Shown here piece after piece: positions 41,685 to 51,175 of a stretch of DNA of 64,000 nt. The notes under the pieces are model-generated. The model was not told the DNA's origin, did not search any database, and saw nothing but the letters and a program-made list of their open reading frames with translations. Both the position numbers and the translations under genes were made by a program. How positions within the stretch are numbered: position 1 is the stretch's first letter; the number at the start of each line of letters is the position of its first letter. The stretch is taken from contig CP096135.1 of NCBI GenBank assembly GCA_023213195.1, positions 2,414,842 to 2,478,841 on the forward strand, in the 5' to 3' direction. The DNA comes from Sphingobacteriales bacterium JAD_PAG50586_3. Its GTDB lineage: Bacteria; Bacteroidota; Bacteroidia; CAMBQF01.

Positions 41685-43169
41685 CTAGTTCTCCATCCCA
41701 TCCCTAAACAAATCTTTCTCTGAGAAGAAAGAGCCCATTATGTCTTTGAACTGCACACCGCGCTCTAAGTAGTTTTTGCCTATCAGCGAATGCTCTGCCA
41801 TGCCAAAGAGTACAAACTCCATCATTACCAACTTATCGTTTTTGCTTAGGCCGGGTACGAATTTTTCTACCACACCTTCTAAGCCGGGAATAAACTCTAG
41901 GCCTTTGCGGAAGGTTTTATCGTCTTCTGCTAACAGAAAATCAACCACATTACCTTGTCCAAACCATTCTATTATTTCAGCATACGGACTTGGTTCTTTT
42001 TTCTTTTTAAGTTTAGATGGGTCGGGGAAGATGTTAAGGAACTCGCTGCGCATGGCTTTGCCTAACAGGTTTAGGGCCACTAAGCCCGCACCTTCCTGCT
42101 CACCTTCATATACCAACTCTATCTTACCGTTTACGGCAGGTATAGCGCCTATTAAATCGCTAACGCGGGTAAAGGTTTTGCTCTCGCCGTTAAGTAACAT
42201 ACGGCGTTCTGCGGTGCTTACTAAATTTTCAAAAGCCGATATGGTTAAACGGGCCGATACGCCCGATTTAGCATCTACAAACTCACTCTCACGCGCTTCA
42301 AAAGCAATGCGCTCTATAAGCGTAGCGGTAAGCGGCGTAACTTCTATATCCTTTTTCTGGCTATCGGTAAGGCGGGCTTCTTGCGCTGTTATTTGCATAG
42401 ACAGTTCTATGCTCTTAGGGTAATGCGTTAAAATTTGGCTGCCAATGCGGTCTTTAAGCGGGGTAACAATGCTGCCGCGGTTGGTATAATCTTCAGGGTT
42501 GGCTGTAAACACAAACTGAATATCTAACGGAATGCGCAGTTTAAAACCCCGTATTTGTATATCGCCTTCTTGTAAAATATTGAACAGCGCAACCTGTATA
42601 CGTGCCTGCAAATCGGGCAACTCGTTAATAACAAAAATGCTGCGGTTACTGCGTGGTATTATACCGTAATGGATAACCCTTTCATCGGCATAGCTTAGTT
42701 TTAGGTTGGCGGCTTTTATAGGGTCAACATCGCCAATAAGGTCGGCAATAGAAACATCGGGAGTGGCTAGTTTTTCAACATAGCGCTCGCTGCGGTGTAC
42801 CCATGCAATGGGAGTTTTATCGCCCAGTTCATCAATCTTTTCTTTGCCGTAGCGCGATATGGGGTTTAGCGGATCGTCGTTCAATTCGCTGCCTTCAATA
42901 ACCGGCATATATTCGTCCAGCAAATCAGTAAGCTGGCGGGCAATGCGTGTTTTAGCCTGTCCACGAAGTCCTAATAGATTTATATTGTGGCGAGATAATA
43001 TAGCACGCTCCAACTCAGGAATTACAGTGTCTTCAAACCCTATAATGCCTTTAAAAATATTCTCCTTGTTTTTTATTTTGGTAACCAGATTGTCGCGCAA
43101 CTCATCTTTAATGCCACGGCTTTTCCAACCCGATTTTTTAAGTTCTCCTAAGGTTTTAATATCCTTCAT
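41685..43169 (-). CDS. MoxR/ChlI-type AAA+ ATPase
   Basis: About 494 residues from MKDIKTLGELKKSG, the start I prefer since it sits 4 bp after the stop of the VWA partner. Walker A is GLRGQAKTRIAR, followed by IFVINELPDLQARIQVALFN (Walker B variant) and FTANPEDYTNRGSI (sensor 1). The C-terminal half is helical. Such ATPases act with VWA proteins as remodelling or metal-insertion chaperones. No chlorophyll or cobaltochelatase gene is nearby, so the client is unknown. Confidence 0.85.
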   Translation of the reverse strand: MKDIKTLGELKKSGWKSRGIKDELRDNLVTKIKNKENIFKGIIGFEDTVIPELERAILSRHNINLLGLRGQAKTRIARQLTDLLDEYMPVIEGSELNDDPLNPISRYGKEKIDELGDKTPIAWVHRSERYVEKLATPDVSIADLIGDVDPIKAANLKLSYADERVIHYGIIPRSNRSIFVINELPDLQARIQVALFNILQEGDIQIRGFKLRIPLDIQFVFTANPEDYTNRGSIVTPLKDRIGSQILTHYPKSIELSMQITAQEARLTDSQKKDIEVTPLTATLIERIAFEARESEFVDAKSGVSARLTISAFENLVSTAERRMLLNGESKTFTRVSDLIGAIPAVNGKIELVYEGEQEGAGLVALNLLGKAMRSEFLNIFPDPSKLKKKKEPSPYAEIIEWFGQGNVVDFLLAEDDKTFRKGLEFIPGLEGVVEKFVPGLSKNDKLVMMEFVLFGMAEHSLIGKNYLERGVQFKDIMGSFFSEKDLFRDGMEN

Positions 43170-43173
43170 AATG

Positions 43174-44272
43174 TTATCGTACAGTACGTTTTTTATTGCG
43201 TTCAAAATCTTCAAAAATAAACTCACCCAAGCCTTCTAGCGTTGAGTAGAAAGCCTTGCCGTTGTTGGCTTCGGTAAAGTCGTGTACAAACTCTTGCAGG
43301 TAAGGGTCGGTAGCCACCATAAAGGTAGTAACGGGTATTTTAAGCCTGCGGCAACTTTGCGCCAGCGTAAGGCATTTATTCAATATTTTATTGTCTAAAC
43401 CAAAGCTGTTTTTATAGTAGCGGCCGTTCTCTTTTATGCAGGTAGGCTTGCCATCGGTAATCATAAAAATTTGCTTGTTAGCATTCTTGCGGCGGCGCAG
43501 TAAATCCATTGCCAGCTCTAGGCCTGCAACGGTGTTGGTATGGTACGGGCCAACCTGAAGATAGGGTAGATCTTTAATTTCTATCTGCCAGGCATCATCA
43601 CCAAAAACAATAATGTCAAGCGTGTCTTTAGGGTACTTGCGTTTTATTAATTCGGCTAGAGGCCATGGCTACGTTTTTGGCGGGCGTTATGCGGTCTTCG
43701 CCATACAAAATCATAGAGTGCGATATGTCTATCATCAGCACTGTTGATGTTTGTGTTTTATGCTCTTTCTCGCGCACCTCCAGGTCGTTTTCAGTTATCC
43801 TGAAATCATCGCTTATGCCATTATTCACCTGCGCGTTTTTCATCGATTCCAGCATCGATATCTGGTCTAACGAATCGCCAAACTGAAAGGGACGTAAGTC
43901 GCTCCCTTGCTCATCGCCGGTGCCGGTGTATTTGGTGCTGTGGTTGCCGCTTTTACCTTTCTTAAGCTTGCCGAAAATCTTTTCCAACGCCTGGCTGCGT
44001 ATTGCTTGTTCTGTTTTGGCTGTAATAACCATTGAGCCTTCTTGCGGATTATCATCGCGCAGGTAGCCGCGGTCTTTCAGTTCCTGAATAAAATCGCCAA
44101 TGCCGTAATCGGGCGTGGTAAGTTGGTATTCTTTATCTAATTCGGTAAGCCACGATATAGCCTCGCCCACATCGCCACTGGTGTATGTAAGTAGCTGCTT
44201 GAAGATATCAAACAACCTCTCAAACGGCGTTTGGTCGGGTTTATCGTATTTTGAAAAACGGAATCCTATCAT
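43174..44272 (-). CDS. VWA-domain partner protein, one frameshift
   Basis: About 365 residues. The N-terminal half is helical (MIGFRFSKYDKPDQTPFERL). The C-terminal half is a von Willebrand A domain with the MIDAS motif VLMIDISHSMILYGEDRITP (DxSxS), then DIIVFGDDAWQIEI and FMITDGKPTCIKENGRYYKN. The frame breaks near 43658: one base too many in GCCTCTAGCC, where removal gives AMALAELIKRKYPKD. First gene of a two-gene operon with the AAA+ ATPase; the pair is typical of a MoxR-VWA module. Confidence 0.83.
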
Positions 44273-44458
44273 GGGTATGTTACAACAGGTAAGGTAGTGT
44301 TTTGTTGCAATCTGAAACCTGAAAATTGAAATCTGAAAATTAATTAACTACATTTTAAGAAGTATTAACTGTTAGATTTCAGATTTAACCTTTCAGATGA
44401 AATTGTTATGCATGCATACTATTTTATTTATATATTCGTGTTTTAAAACCTAATAAAC

Positions 44459-44965
44459 ATGGACGTAAAAAAGTTTATTAATAACGCCAAAAAAGGCGGC
44501 AAAGACTTATGGATACTGAACTTTCTGTTTGGTAGGGGTATACCTTTTAACGCTCCCCACAGGGTAAAAGTGTTAGAGGTTACTGATACTTCTATCAAGG
44601 CCCGTTTTCCTTATATACGCAAAAACCTTAACCACGTAAAGGGCCTGCATGCTTGTGGTTTGGCTGCTTTGAGTGAGTTTACCGCCGGTACTACGCTTAT
44701 GAGTCGTATAGACTTTAAGCAATACCGCCTGATAATGAGCGAGCTTAAAATGGAATATTTTTACCAAGGTAAGAGCGATGCTATTGCTGAATATTCTGCC
44801 AGCGATGAGTGGATTAGCACTAATATTATTACCCCTTTAGAAACGCAAGACTCTGTTTATGTAGAGTGCGCTGTTAAGGTACACGATGTACAGGGCAATC
44901 ACCTTTGCACCGGTACCAGCAAATGGCAGCTTAAGCGTTGGGATAAGGTTAAAACGAAGATGTAG
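44459..44965 (+). CDS. DUF4442 hotdog-fold protein
   Basis: 168 residues. Pattern PFNAPHRVKVLEVTDTSIKA, then RKNLNHVKGLHACGLAAL and EFTAGTTL, matches the DUF4442 thioesterase-like family (hotdog fold). The HVKGLHACGLAAL helix is where thioesterases of this fold keep their active site. Cytoplasmic. Substrate unknown. Upstream 44280-44458 holds an imperfect dyad of ATCTGAAA/TTTCAGAT type. Confidence 0.72.
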   Translation: MDVKKFINNAKKGGKDLWILNFLFGRGIPFNAPHRVKVLEVTDTSIKARFPYIRKNLNHVKGLHACGLAALSEFTAGTTLMSRIDFKQYRLIMSELKMEYFYQGKSDAIAEYSASDEWISTNIITPLETQDSVYVECAVKVHDVQGNHLCTGTSKWQLKRWDKVKTKM

Positions 44966-45008
44966 AGCCTCACCCCAACCCCTCTCCAAAGGAGAGGGGT
45001 TATAAAAT

Positions 45009-45036
45009 AAAAGCCCCTTTTCAGAGGGGCTTTTTT
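45009..45036. terminator. bidirectional terminator
   Basis: AAAAGCCCCT / AGGGGCTTTTTT stem with a 6-nt loop, between the DUF4442 gene and the convergent hxlR-type gene. A second hairpin (CCCCTCTCC aaa GGAGAGGGG) lies just before it. Confidence 0.85.
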
Positions 45037-45352
45037 ATTTATCGGAGAATAGCTCTAGTTGCCTGAAAACGGGAATGAGGGATTTGCCTTTATCAGACAG
45101 GGTGTATTCTATATGCAAAGGCTTTTGCGTTACTACGTTTTTATCTAACAACCCAAACTCCTCTAACTCGCGCAGGGCAACAGCTATAGACTGTTTGTTG
45201 GCTCCGTTTATATCGCGCAGCAAGCTATTAAAACGCACAGGGCCTTCTACAGCATGCAAAAATATCTGCGGTTTCCATTTACCCGATAGCTGCTTTAAAA
45301 GCCCTTGGGCAGGGCAATCGGGGGCTGTATCTTCTACTTTTTTGGTAGTCAT
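45035..45352 (-). CDS. HxlR-family transcriptional regulator
   Basis: 105 residues. Winged helix-turn-helix with the family core CPAQGLLKQLSGKWKPQIF, RFNSLLRDINGANKQSIAV and LRELEEFGLLDK ... HIEYTLSDKGKSLIPVF. The Cys at 13 just before helix 1 is conserved in many HxlR proteins and can be a redox or electrophile sensor. Divergent from the DsbA-like lipoprotein gene across 95 bp, so it may control it (inference). Confidence 0.88.
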   Translation of the reverse strand: MTTKKVEDTAPDCPAQGLLKQLSGKWKPQIFLHAVEGPVRFNSLLRDINGANKQSIAVALRELEEFGLLDKNVVTQKPLHIEYTLSDKGKSLIPVFRQLELFSDK

Positions 45353-45447
45353 ATTTTTGTGACTAATTGACTGGCAACGATAAACGCCTCAACTTTGTAC
45401 AAAATTACAAATTAATACAGCAGTGCTTTAAAACCGGGGTAAAACAA

Positions 45448-46433
45448 ATGAAGGTACTATATGTAGTATTGATGATGGTTGCCTGCTTAGGCTGCCACGG
45501 ACAAACAAAAACAAAGATGAACGATACCCATACAAACCCCCTGTTGTGCGATACCACCACCGGTACGTGCGATGTACCGGGCCAAACGACTGCGGGCACA
45601 AACCAGGTTATTCCGCAAGGCAAAAAGCCGGTTACCATAGTTTATTATACCGACCCTATATGCTCATCGTGCTGGGGCATAGAGCCGCAACTGCGTAAGC
45701 TTAAACTGGAGTATGGCGCTTATATTGATATTGATTACCGTATGGGTGGCCTGCTGCCCGACTGGAGCTATAACAGCGGCGGGATAAGCAAACCCAGCGA
45801 TGTGGCACACCATTGGGACGATGTAAGCAAGCACTACGAAATGCCTATTGATGGCGATGTGTGGCTGGAAGACCCGTTAGACTCATCGTACCCGCTGTGT
45901 ATAGCCATGAAAGCCGCGCAGATACAGGATAAAGACAAGGCCATTAAGTACATGCGCATTATGCGCGAGCGTTTATACCTTGATAAGAAAAACATGGCTA
46001 AGTGGGATAACCTGGCCGATGCTGCTGTTGCCGCAGGGCTTGATGTTACCAAGCTGAAAAAGGACTTTGACGCCGATGCCCGCAAGCTATTTCAGGATGA
46101 TTTGGATTATGCCCGCAAACTGGGTGTGCGTGGCTTCCCCACCATGTTTTTTTCTGATGGAGAAGGCCAACAACTTATGGTGTATGGTTCTAAACCCTTT
46201 AGCAGCTACGAAAATGCATTGCTTGCCATTTACCCTGATGCTAAGAAAAACCTATTGACAATGCAGACCCAATGTCCTTGTTTACCCATTACCCAACGCT
46301 TACGGTAAAAGAATATGCGGTAATACTGGATATTACAACAGCAGATGCGCAGGCGGCACTAGAAAAGCTTTACAAAGAAGGCAAACTGGATAAGAAGACC
46401 ATTAAAAACGGCTCGATATACATTAAAAAGTAG
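45448..46433 (+). CDS. DsbA/FrnE-like thioredoxin-fold lipoprotein, one frameshift
   Basis: About 328 residues. MKVLYVVLMMVACLGC is a lipoprotein signal and sets the start. After a linker with two Cys (LLCDTTTGTCD), the thioredoxin-fold domain begins VTIVYYTDPICSSCWG, with the CSSC redox motif, and ends GVRGFPTMFF (cis-Pro). An all-helical insert lies between, as in DsbA/FrnE. The frame breaks at CC 46251-46252; one added C gives KKNPIDNADPMSLFTHYPTL and a C-terminal winged-helix-like tail to 46433. Divergent from HxlR. Confidence 0.8.
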
Positions 46434-46458
46434 ACTCAGGTTAATAAGCCGATATACT

Positions 46459-46486
46459 AAAAAAGCCCTCTTTTGGAGGGCTTTTG
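46459..46486. terminator. bidirectional terminator
   Basis: AAAAGCCCTC-ttttg-GAGGGCTTTT hairpin between the DsbA-like gene and the convergent peroxidase gene. Confidence 0.8.
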
Positions 46487-46502
46487 TGTTATGCAAATAT
46501 TT

Positions 46503-47820
46503 CTATTCTAATACAAATGGGTCGCGAAGGCGGGTATCATTCGTAAATGTTTTATCGGTAAAGGTTTTTAAGAAATCAACCAGCCCTTTTTTCTCGGCAG
46601 GGGTAAGGTTTAGTTTTTTAGCAACAACGGGTGCTCCAGCAGGAATAAATACCCCAAACTCTTCCATTAACATTGCATCATCCATAAACCCCCCATTGTC
46701 AAAGTCCATATTCATCTGGTTTAGCAAACCAACTAAAACACTATTATTCTCACTACTAAAATCGCGCAACTGAACCGCCAGGTTTGGGTGGTCTTTTACA
46801 CCATGGCCGTAAAAGTCTATAACATCTTCCAACGTTGCAAAACGGCCGTCGTGCATGTAAGGTGCGGTCAGTTCAACATTGCGTAAACCGGGAATAAGGA
46901 AACGGCCATCGTCAATAGGCTTGCCGGTCAGGTTCATAACACCATGGTCAGAATACACCACATCTAAACCTGTATTAGTGCCTACGGTAGGCATATTGGT
47001 GGGAGGCAAATCGCCGCCTGAACCACCATAGGTATGGCCCATATTAACGCTTCCGCCGCCACCGGTAATGTTATGGCACGAGTTGCAACGGCCTTTGTTT
47101 ATAAACGTATTAAAGCCGATATTCTCGCTGGGACTTAAGCCCGGTATTGTTGGTGAAATTTGGCTAAAGAAGAAATTATTGGTTTGCATGAAAGGAACAA
47201 CTACCTTAGTCGAATTTAGAATTATCGCTGCGTAGTATTTGTATAAACTCAGACATAGCACGGCCTATTTTGTCTTTTGTTATAACAGGCGATCCAAAGG
47301 CTTGTGTAAACAGGGTAGGGTAGTAGTCGGTTGCACCAAGTTTAGACGGTAACAGGTCTATATTTTCAAAGCCCATTTCAATATGGTCTTGTATGGGCAT
47401 AAAAACAAGTTGACGTAAAGAGTCGGCGCGGCCATCCCAAAACAGTCGGTGTTGCTGCGACAGGTTTTGTATAGCGGGCGAGTTGCGTTTAGCATTATTG
47501 CCTGCAAAGCCGGTGCTCTTTTTTACATTGTCGGCAAAGGCAAACTGCTGCTTGTGGCAGCTGCCGCAGGCAATGGCGTTGGTGCGCGATAACTTTACAT
47601 CGTAAAACAAAACACGGCCCAGTGCAATTCGGGCGTTAGAAGTAATAAGGGTATCTCCGTTATTAGATGCCTTGGATACAAGGTCGGTATAATCGTTGTT
47701 TAAATCAGCCTGGTTAAGAACACGGACGCGGTTATCTTCCGGGCGTTCGCAGTTGCTTAAGGTAATGGTAATGCCTAATGCAAGTGGCAGTAGGGCAATT
47801 ATGAATTGTAGCTTTTTCAT
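46503..47820 (-). CDS. dihaem cytochrome c peroxidase, one frameshift
   Basis: About 438 residues. Lipoprotein signal with lipobox LSNC. Two haem c sites: CGSCH in the N-terminal half and CNSCH in the C-terminal half. Blocks LGRVLFYDVKLSRTNAIACG, PAIQNLSQQHRLFWDGRADS, PGLRNVELTAPYMHDGRFA and TLEDVIDFYGHG are typical of the CcpA/MauG family. Reduces hydrogen peroxide in the periplasm with electrons from small cytochromes. The frame shifts near 47210; dropping one T gives KFDKVVVPFMQTNN. Confidence 0.9.
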
Positions 47821-47838
47821 AACCTTGGCATTATTAGT

Positions 47839-48552
47839 TTAGAATATAAAGTTAACAAAAATACTGATAGGTAAATTAATCATTATATTATTCTCAAAAC
47901 TTCTGGACTTATTATTTCCTGATGGGAAACCCGGATCAGTGTTTGTTTCTATTATATCGCTGCGCATTGCACCCAACGACATTTCCGTACCAACGCTTAA
48001 CCATTCGGCCGCGCGGAAGTTATAGCCGCCTACCCAGCTAAGTCCGTAGGTAATTACTTCTGTCTTATCGCTGGCGCCGGAAAGAGGTTCCTGTGCGTAG
48101 TCAACGGCATATTCAAAAGAAAAATCAGTACCGGAATACAGTATATGCCTTTTGCCGAAATAGCGTTGCTTTTCAAAGCCCAGGCGGGTGCCTACCGTTA
48201 ACCTGCGGGTGCCAATGGGGAATTGCTCGCCCTCGGCAGAACGGGCTGATAAGTTATAGCCCGACCTAAACGCCCAGCCTTTACTATCAATTGATTTATA
48301 GGTGATAAGGAAGTTGGCAAACGACGTATTAGATGTAAGCAACTGGGTAGTATTAAACGGAAGGAAGTTCTTAATAAAGGCCGAAATATCTACTCCTAGT
48401 TCCTGCCTTTTTACGGTGAATATATGCGGATTGGGACGTAGCTTATGCTTGATGTAGATAGAATCGTTTACTACAGGTTCCTGTGCAAACAATCCTATTG
48501 ACGTAAATAGAATGAGAACTGTAAGTATAGGTTTCTTTAGGTTCATGGACAT
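47839..48552 (-). CDS. hypothetical outer-membrane protein
   Basis: About 237 residues from MSMNLKKPILTVLILFTSIGLFAQ, which gives a clean signal peptide (alternative ATG 6 bp later). The remainder has alternating strands (GWAFRSGYNLSARS, LTVGTRLGFEKQRYF, GTDFSFEYAVDY) and ends in Phe (ISIFVNFIF), the usual barrel end. It is 18 bp upstream of the peroxidase lipoprotein, so probably in the same transcript. Confidence 0.65.
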   Translation of the reverse strand: MSMNLKKPILTVLILFTSIGLFAQEPVVNDSIYIKHKLRPNPHIFTVKRQELGVDISAFIKNFLPFNTTQLLTSNTSFANFLITYKSIDSKGWAFRSGYNLSARSAEGEQFPIGTRRLTVGTRLGFEKQRYFGKRHILYSGTDFSFEYAVDYAQEPLSGASDKTEVITYGLSWVGGYNFRAAEWLSVGTEMSLGAMRSDIIETNTDPGFPSGNNKSRSFENNIMINLPISIFVNFIF

Positions 48553-48595
48553 ATAACGGGGTGTTACCTGGTTTATTGTCCAATAATACCAAATT

Positions 48596-49866
48596 TTAAT
48601 ACAATACCCTAAAACGGATGGTGTTATCAATCTTTTTAAGGTCTTGCTTTATAGATTCGTCGTACTCTTTATCAATGTCTATAATCAGGTAACCAACATT
48701 GCCCTTAGTTTTTAGGTACTGTGCCAGGATGTTGATTTTCTTAGCCCACAGCAATGTGTTTATTTGCGCCAGCATACCCGGTTTATTTTGGTGGATGTGC
48801 AGCAGGCGGTGTGCCTTGGGCATAGGCGCCAGTATAAGGTTGGGCAGGCTTTTGCAGCCATAGGTATACCCTTTGTTTATATAGTCAATTAGCTTTGCAG
48901 ACAGGGCTGTGTCGGCAGCAAACACCGCAATGCCATGGTGTGCGCAGTAGTGTATATCTATACCCGATTTATCTTTACCATTAACCCCAATGGCCATAAG
49001 GCGGGGCATGTGTTGCAGGGTATCTTTATCAAGGGTAAAACCATTCGGAACAACCAATACACCCGTCTTTGCAAGCTTAGAAGCAATGGGTAATTTATTA
49101 AAATGGTTGAACGAAAAACCTTCGTTTACAAACCACTCTTTAATACCATCGTTACCAACTAATGATGCCACCTCTATCCTGTTTTTGGGGTACGATACCG
49201 ATGCTTTAATACCATGCGAAAATAACACCTCGTCGAAGTTGGGGGCTACATGGTCGGCGTTGCTAACGGCACTGGCACGTTCAATATTCTCGGTAAAAGC
49301 AATAAAGCGACTGGCACCTCCCTGCTTCATTAAAAAGTCAGAGTACCCATCGCCAATAGCTATTACTTCGCCCTTTAGTTTTAGGGCTTTCATTTGGGCT
49401 ATTTTGCCGTTGTGTTTGGCTAAATGATTCTTCTTATCGAAACCAGTAATGTTGCCTTTTTTATCGTACACAAAAGTATTGGCAAATACACGGTTTGCTG
49501 CAATTCCATAGCGTTCTACAATAGGGTCTATAAACTCTTTAAACCCCGCCGATACTACATAAATACGCTCGGCATTATTGGTAAAGAACGATTTATTACG
49601 TTTAATGGATGGTGATATTTTTTTGACAAACGCTTAACCAACTCGGGCAGGTGGGCGCGGTTGGCCTTTAGTAAATCTACCCGCTCGGCAAGTGATTGTG
49701 TAAAGCTTATTTCGCCGTTAACACCCATGTTGGTAATGTCTTCAATCTGCTTTATTACAGCATCTTTATTGGGTTGTTTTGCCAGTGATATGGCTGCTAA
49801 TTCTTCCAGGGCTTCTACGCTGGTTAGCGTACTATCAAAATCGAAAACAAATATCTTGTCGGGCAT
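48596..49866 (-). CDS. serB: phosphoserine phosphatase fused to a truncated SerA/ACT region, one frameshift
   Basis: About 423 residues. Residues 1-215 are a SerB-type HAD phosphatase: VFDFDSTLT (nucleophile D9, D11), VVSAGFKEF and IGDGYSDFLMKQGGASRFIA. The rest resembles the outer parts of D-3-phosphoglycerate dehydrogenase: LMAIGVNGKDKSGIDIHYCA with GIAVFAADTALS, then YINKGYTYGCKSLPNL, AHRLLHIHQNKPGMLAQIN, an ACT domain, and IRFRVLY. The NAD-binding Rossmann core between them is missing, so only phosphatase activity is expected, perhaps serine-regulated through ACT. The frame breaks at T7 49618-49624 (T8 expected). Coupled to the upstream lipoprotein gene by TAATG. Confidence 0.85.
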
Positions 49867-50600
49867 TAATTTATAACTATGGGTATTGTTGTTAAAGTGG
49901 CATTAAAATAAGCATCGCGCACAAAAATAATAACGTTGTATGTGCCGCTGGAAAAGGCGTTTATGCCAATATTTTCATCAATGCTATATCCGCCGGTGTT
50001 AAGGTTGTTTTCTCTAAAAGCTTTTTGTGTACCTACAGAATCTATTACCGTAACAGAGTAGTAAATTACGTTAGATGGGTCTGTGGCTAGGGCCAGTACA
50101 TTCAAACTATCGGTAGGGTTGTACTGCTGATTAACTGCCGGATATACCACACTAATTTCTGGCTTAATGGTATCTGTGGTGTTTACAATATACAGCAGCA
50201 CCGTATCACTTGCCGATTGGTTCCCCGACTCATCAATACAATTAATAATAGCCCTGTATTGCCCGCTAAGCGCGGTATCTGCAATATGTATTTTAATATC
50301 GGTAGTAAAATCACTGCCCCCGTCTATATTCCCAATCCATGTAACGTTGTACGGTTTAACCTTGGCGCTGTCGGTGTTTGGTGTTGTTGATGTTATGTAT
50401 GTCAACGCTAGCCTGTAGCTTAGCAGGTTCTTGTTATCGGTAAATTGTACTTTAAAGGGGATGGTATCGTAAAAGGTAAGGTTAGCTGTATCAGGCTGAA
50501 TAAACTCTGCAATGGGCTTGTCATCATCGTTCAGGTCTTTGCGGCATGCTGTAACCAGCGCCGCCACAACTAAAACCATAAGTATATACCTGAACTTCAT
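49866..50600 (-). CDS. Ig-like (DUF4625-type) lipoprotein
   Basis: About 244 residues. MKFRYILMVLVVAALVTAC is a lipoprotein signal. Two beta-sandwich repeats follow (YDTIPFKVQFTDNKNLLSY with NQSASDTVLLYIVN; then DSLNVLALATDPSNVIYYS with GTYNVIIFVRDAYFN), similar to DUF4625 surface lipoproteins. Starts 14 bp after the adenosyltransferase stop; its own stop overlaps serB. Confidence 0.65.
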   Translation of the reverse strand: MKFRYILMVLVVAALVTACRKDLNDDDKPIAEFIQPDTANLTFYDTIPFKVQFTDNKNLLSYRLALTYITSTTPNTDSAKVKPYNVTWIGNIDGGSDFTTDIKIHIADTALSGQYRAIINCIDESGNQSASDTVLLYIVNTTDTIKPEISVVYPAVNQQYNPTDSLNVLALATDPSNVIYYSVTVIDSVGTQKAFRENNLNTGGYSIDENIGINAFSSGTYNVIIFVRDAYFNATLTTIPIVIN

Positions 50601-50614
50601 CATGCAAATATAGC

Positions 50615-51166
50615 CTACATTCTGGGTTTCCACTCTACCTCGTTAGCCCCAAGGTCTTGCGATAGCTTGCGGCTTAGGGTGAATAAGTAATCGCTTAAGC
50701 GGTTTAGGTACTGCATTACCAATGGGTCTACCACATCGTTTTCGGCAAGGTGGGTAACCAAGCGCTCGGCACGGCGGCAAACGGTGCGCGCTATGTGGCA
50801 GTACGATACCGTTGTATGCCCGCCCGGCAGCACGAATGATTTTAGCGGTGGCAAGGCATCGGTCATTATATCAATCTCCTTTTCAAGCAGGGTTATATCG
50901 TCTTCTGATAGCTTGGGTATTTTTATCTTGCCGCCTTTATCATCGGGTGTGGCAAGCATAGAGCCTAAGGTGAATAAGCGGTCTTGTATCTCAATCAATA
51001 TATCAAAGGTATGCTCGTCCATTCCTTGGTCGCGGACAAGGCCCACAAAGCTGTTCAGCTCATCAACTGTGCCATAGCTCTCTATGCGAAGGTGGTGCTT
51101 TGGCACCCGCTCGCCGCCAAACAATGCTGTTTGGCCCTCATCTCCACCTTTGGTATATATCTTCAT
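50615..51166 (-). CDS. PduO-type cob(I)alamin adenosyltransferase
   Basis: 183 residues. Makes adenosylcobalamin from cob(I)alamin and ATP. MKIYTKGGDEGQTALFGGERV binds ATP; RIESYGTVDELNSFVG and RTVCRRAERLV are family signatures. It follows mutA by 9 bp, so cofactor supply and the B12-dependent mutase share a transcript. Confidence 0.93.
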   Translation of the reverse strand: MKIYTKGGDEGQTALFGGERVPKHHLRIESYGTVDELNSFVGLVRDQGMDEHTFDILIEIQDRLFTLGSMLATPDDKGGKIKIPKLSEDDITLLEKEIDIMTDALPPLKSFVLPGGHTTVSYCHIARTVCRRAERLVTHLAENDVVDPLVMQYLNRLSDYLFTLSRKLSQDLGANEVEWKPRM

Positions 51167-51175
51167 AACCTATCG

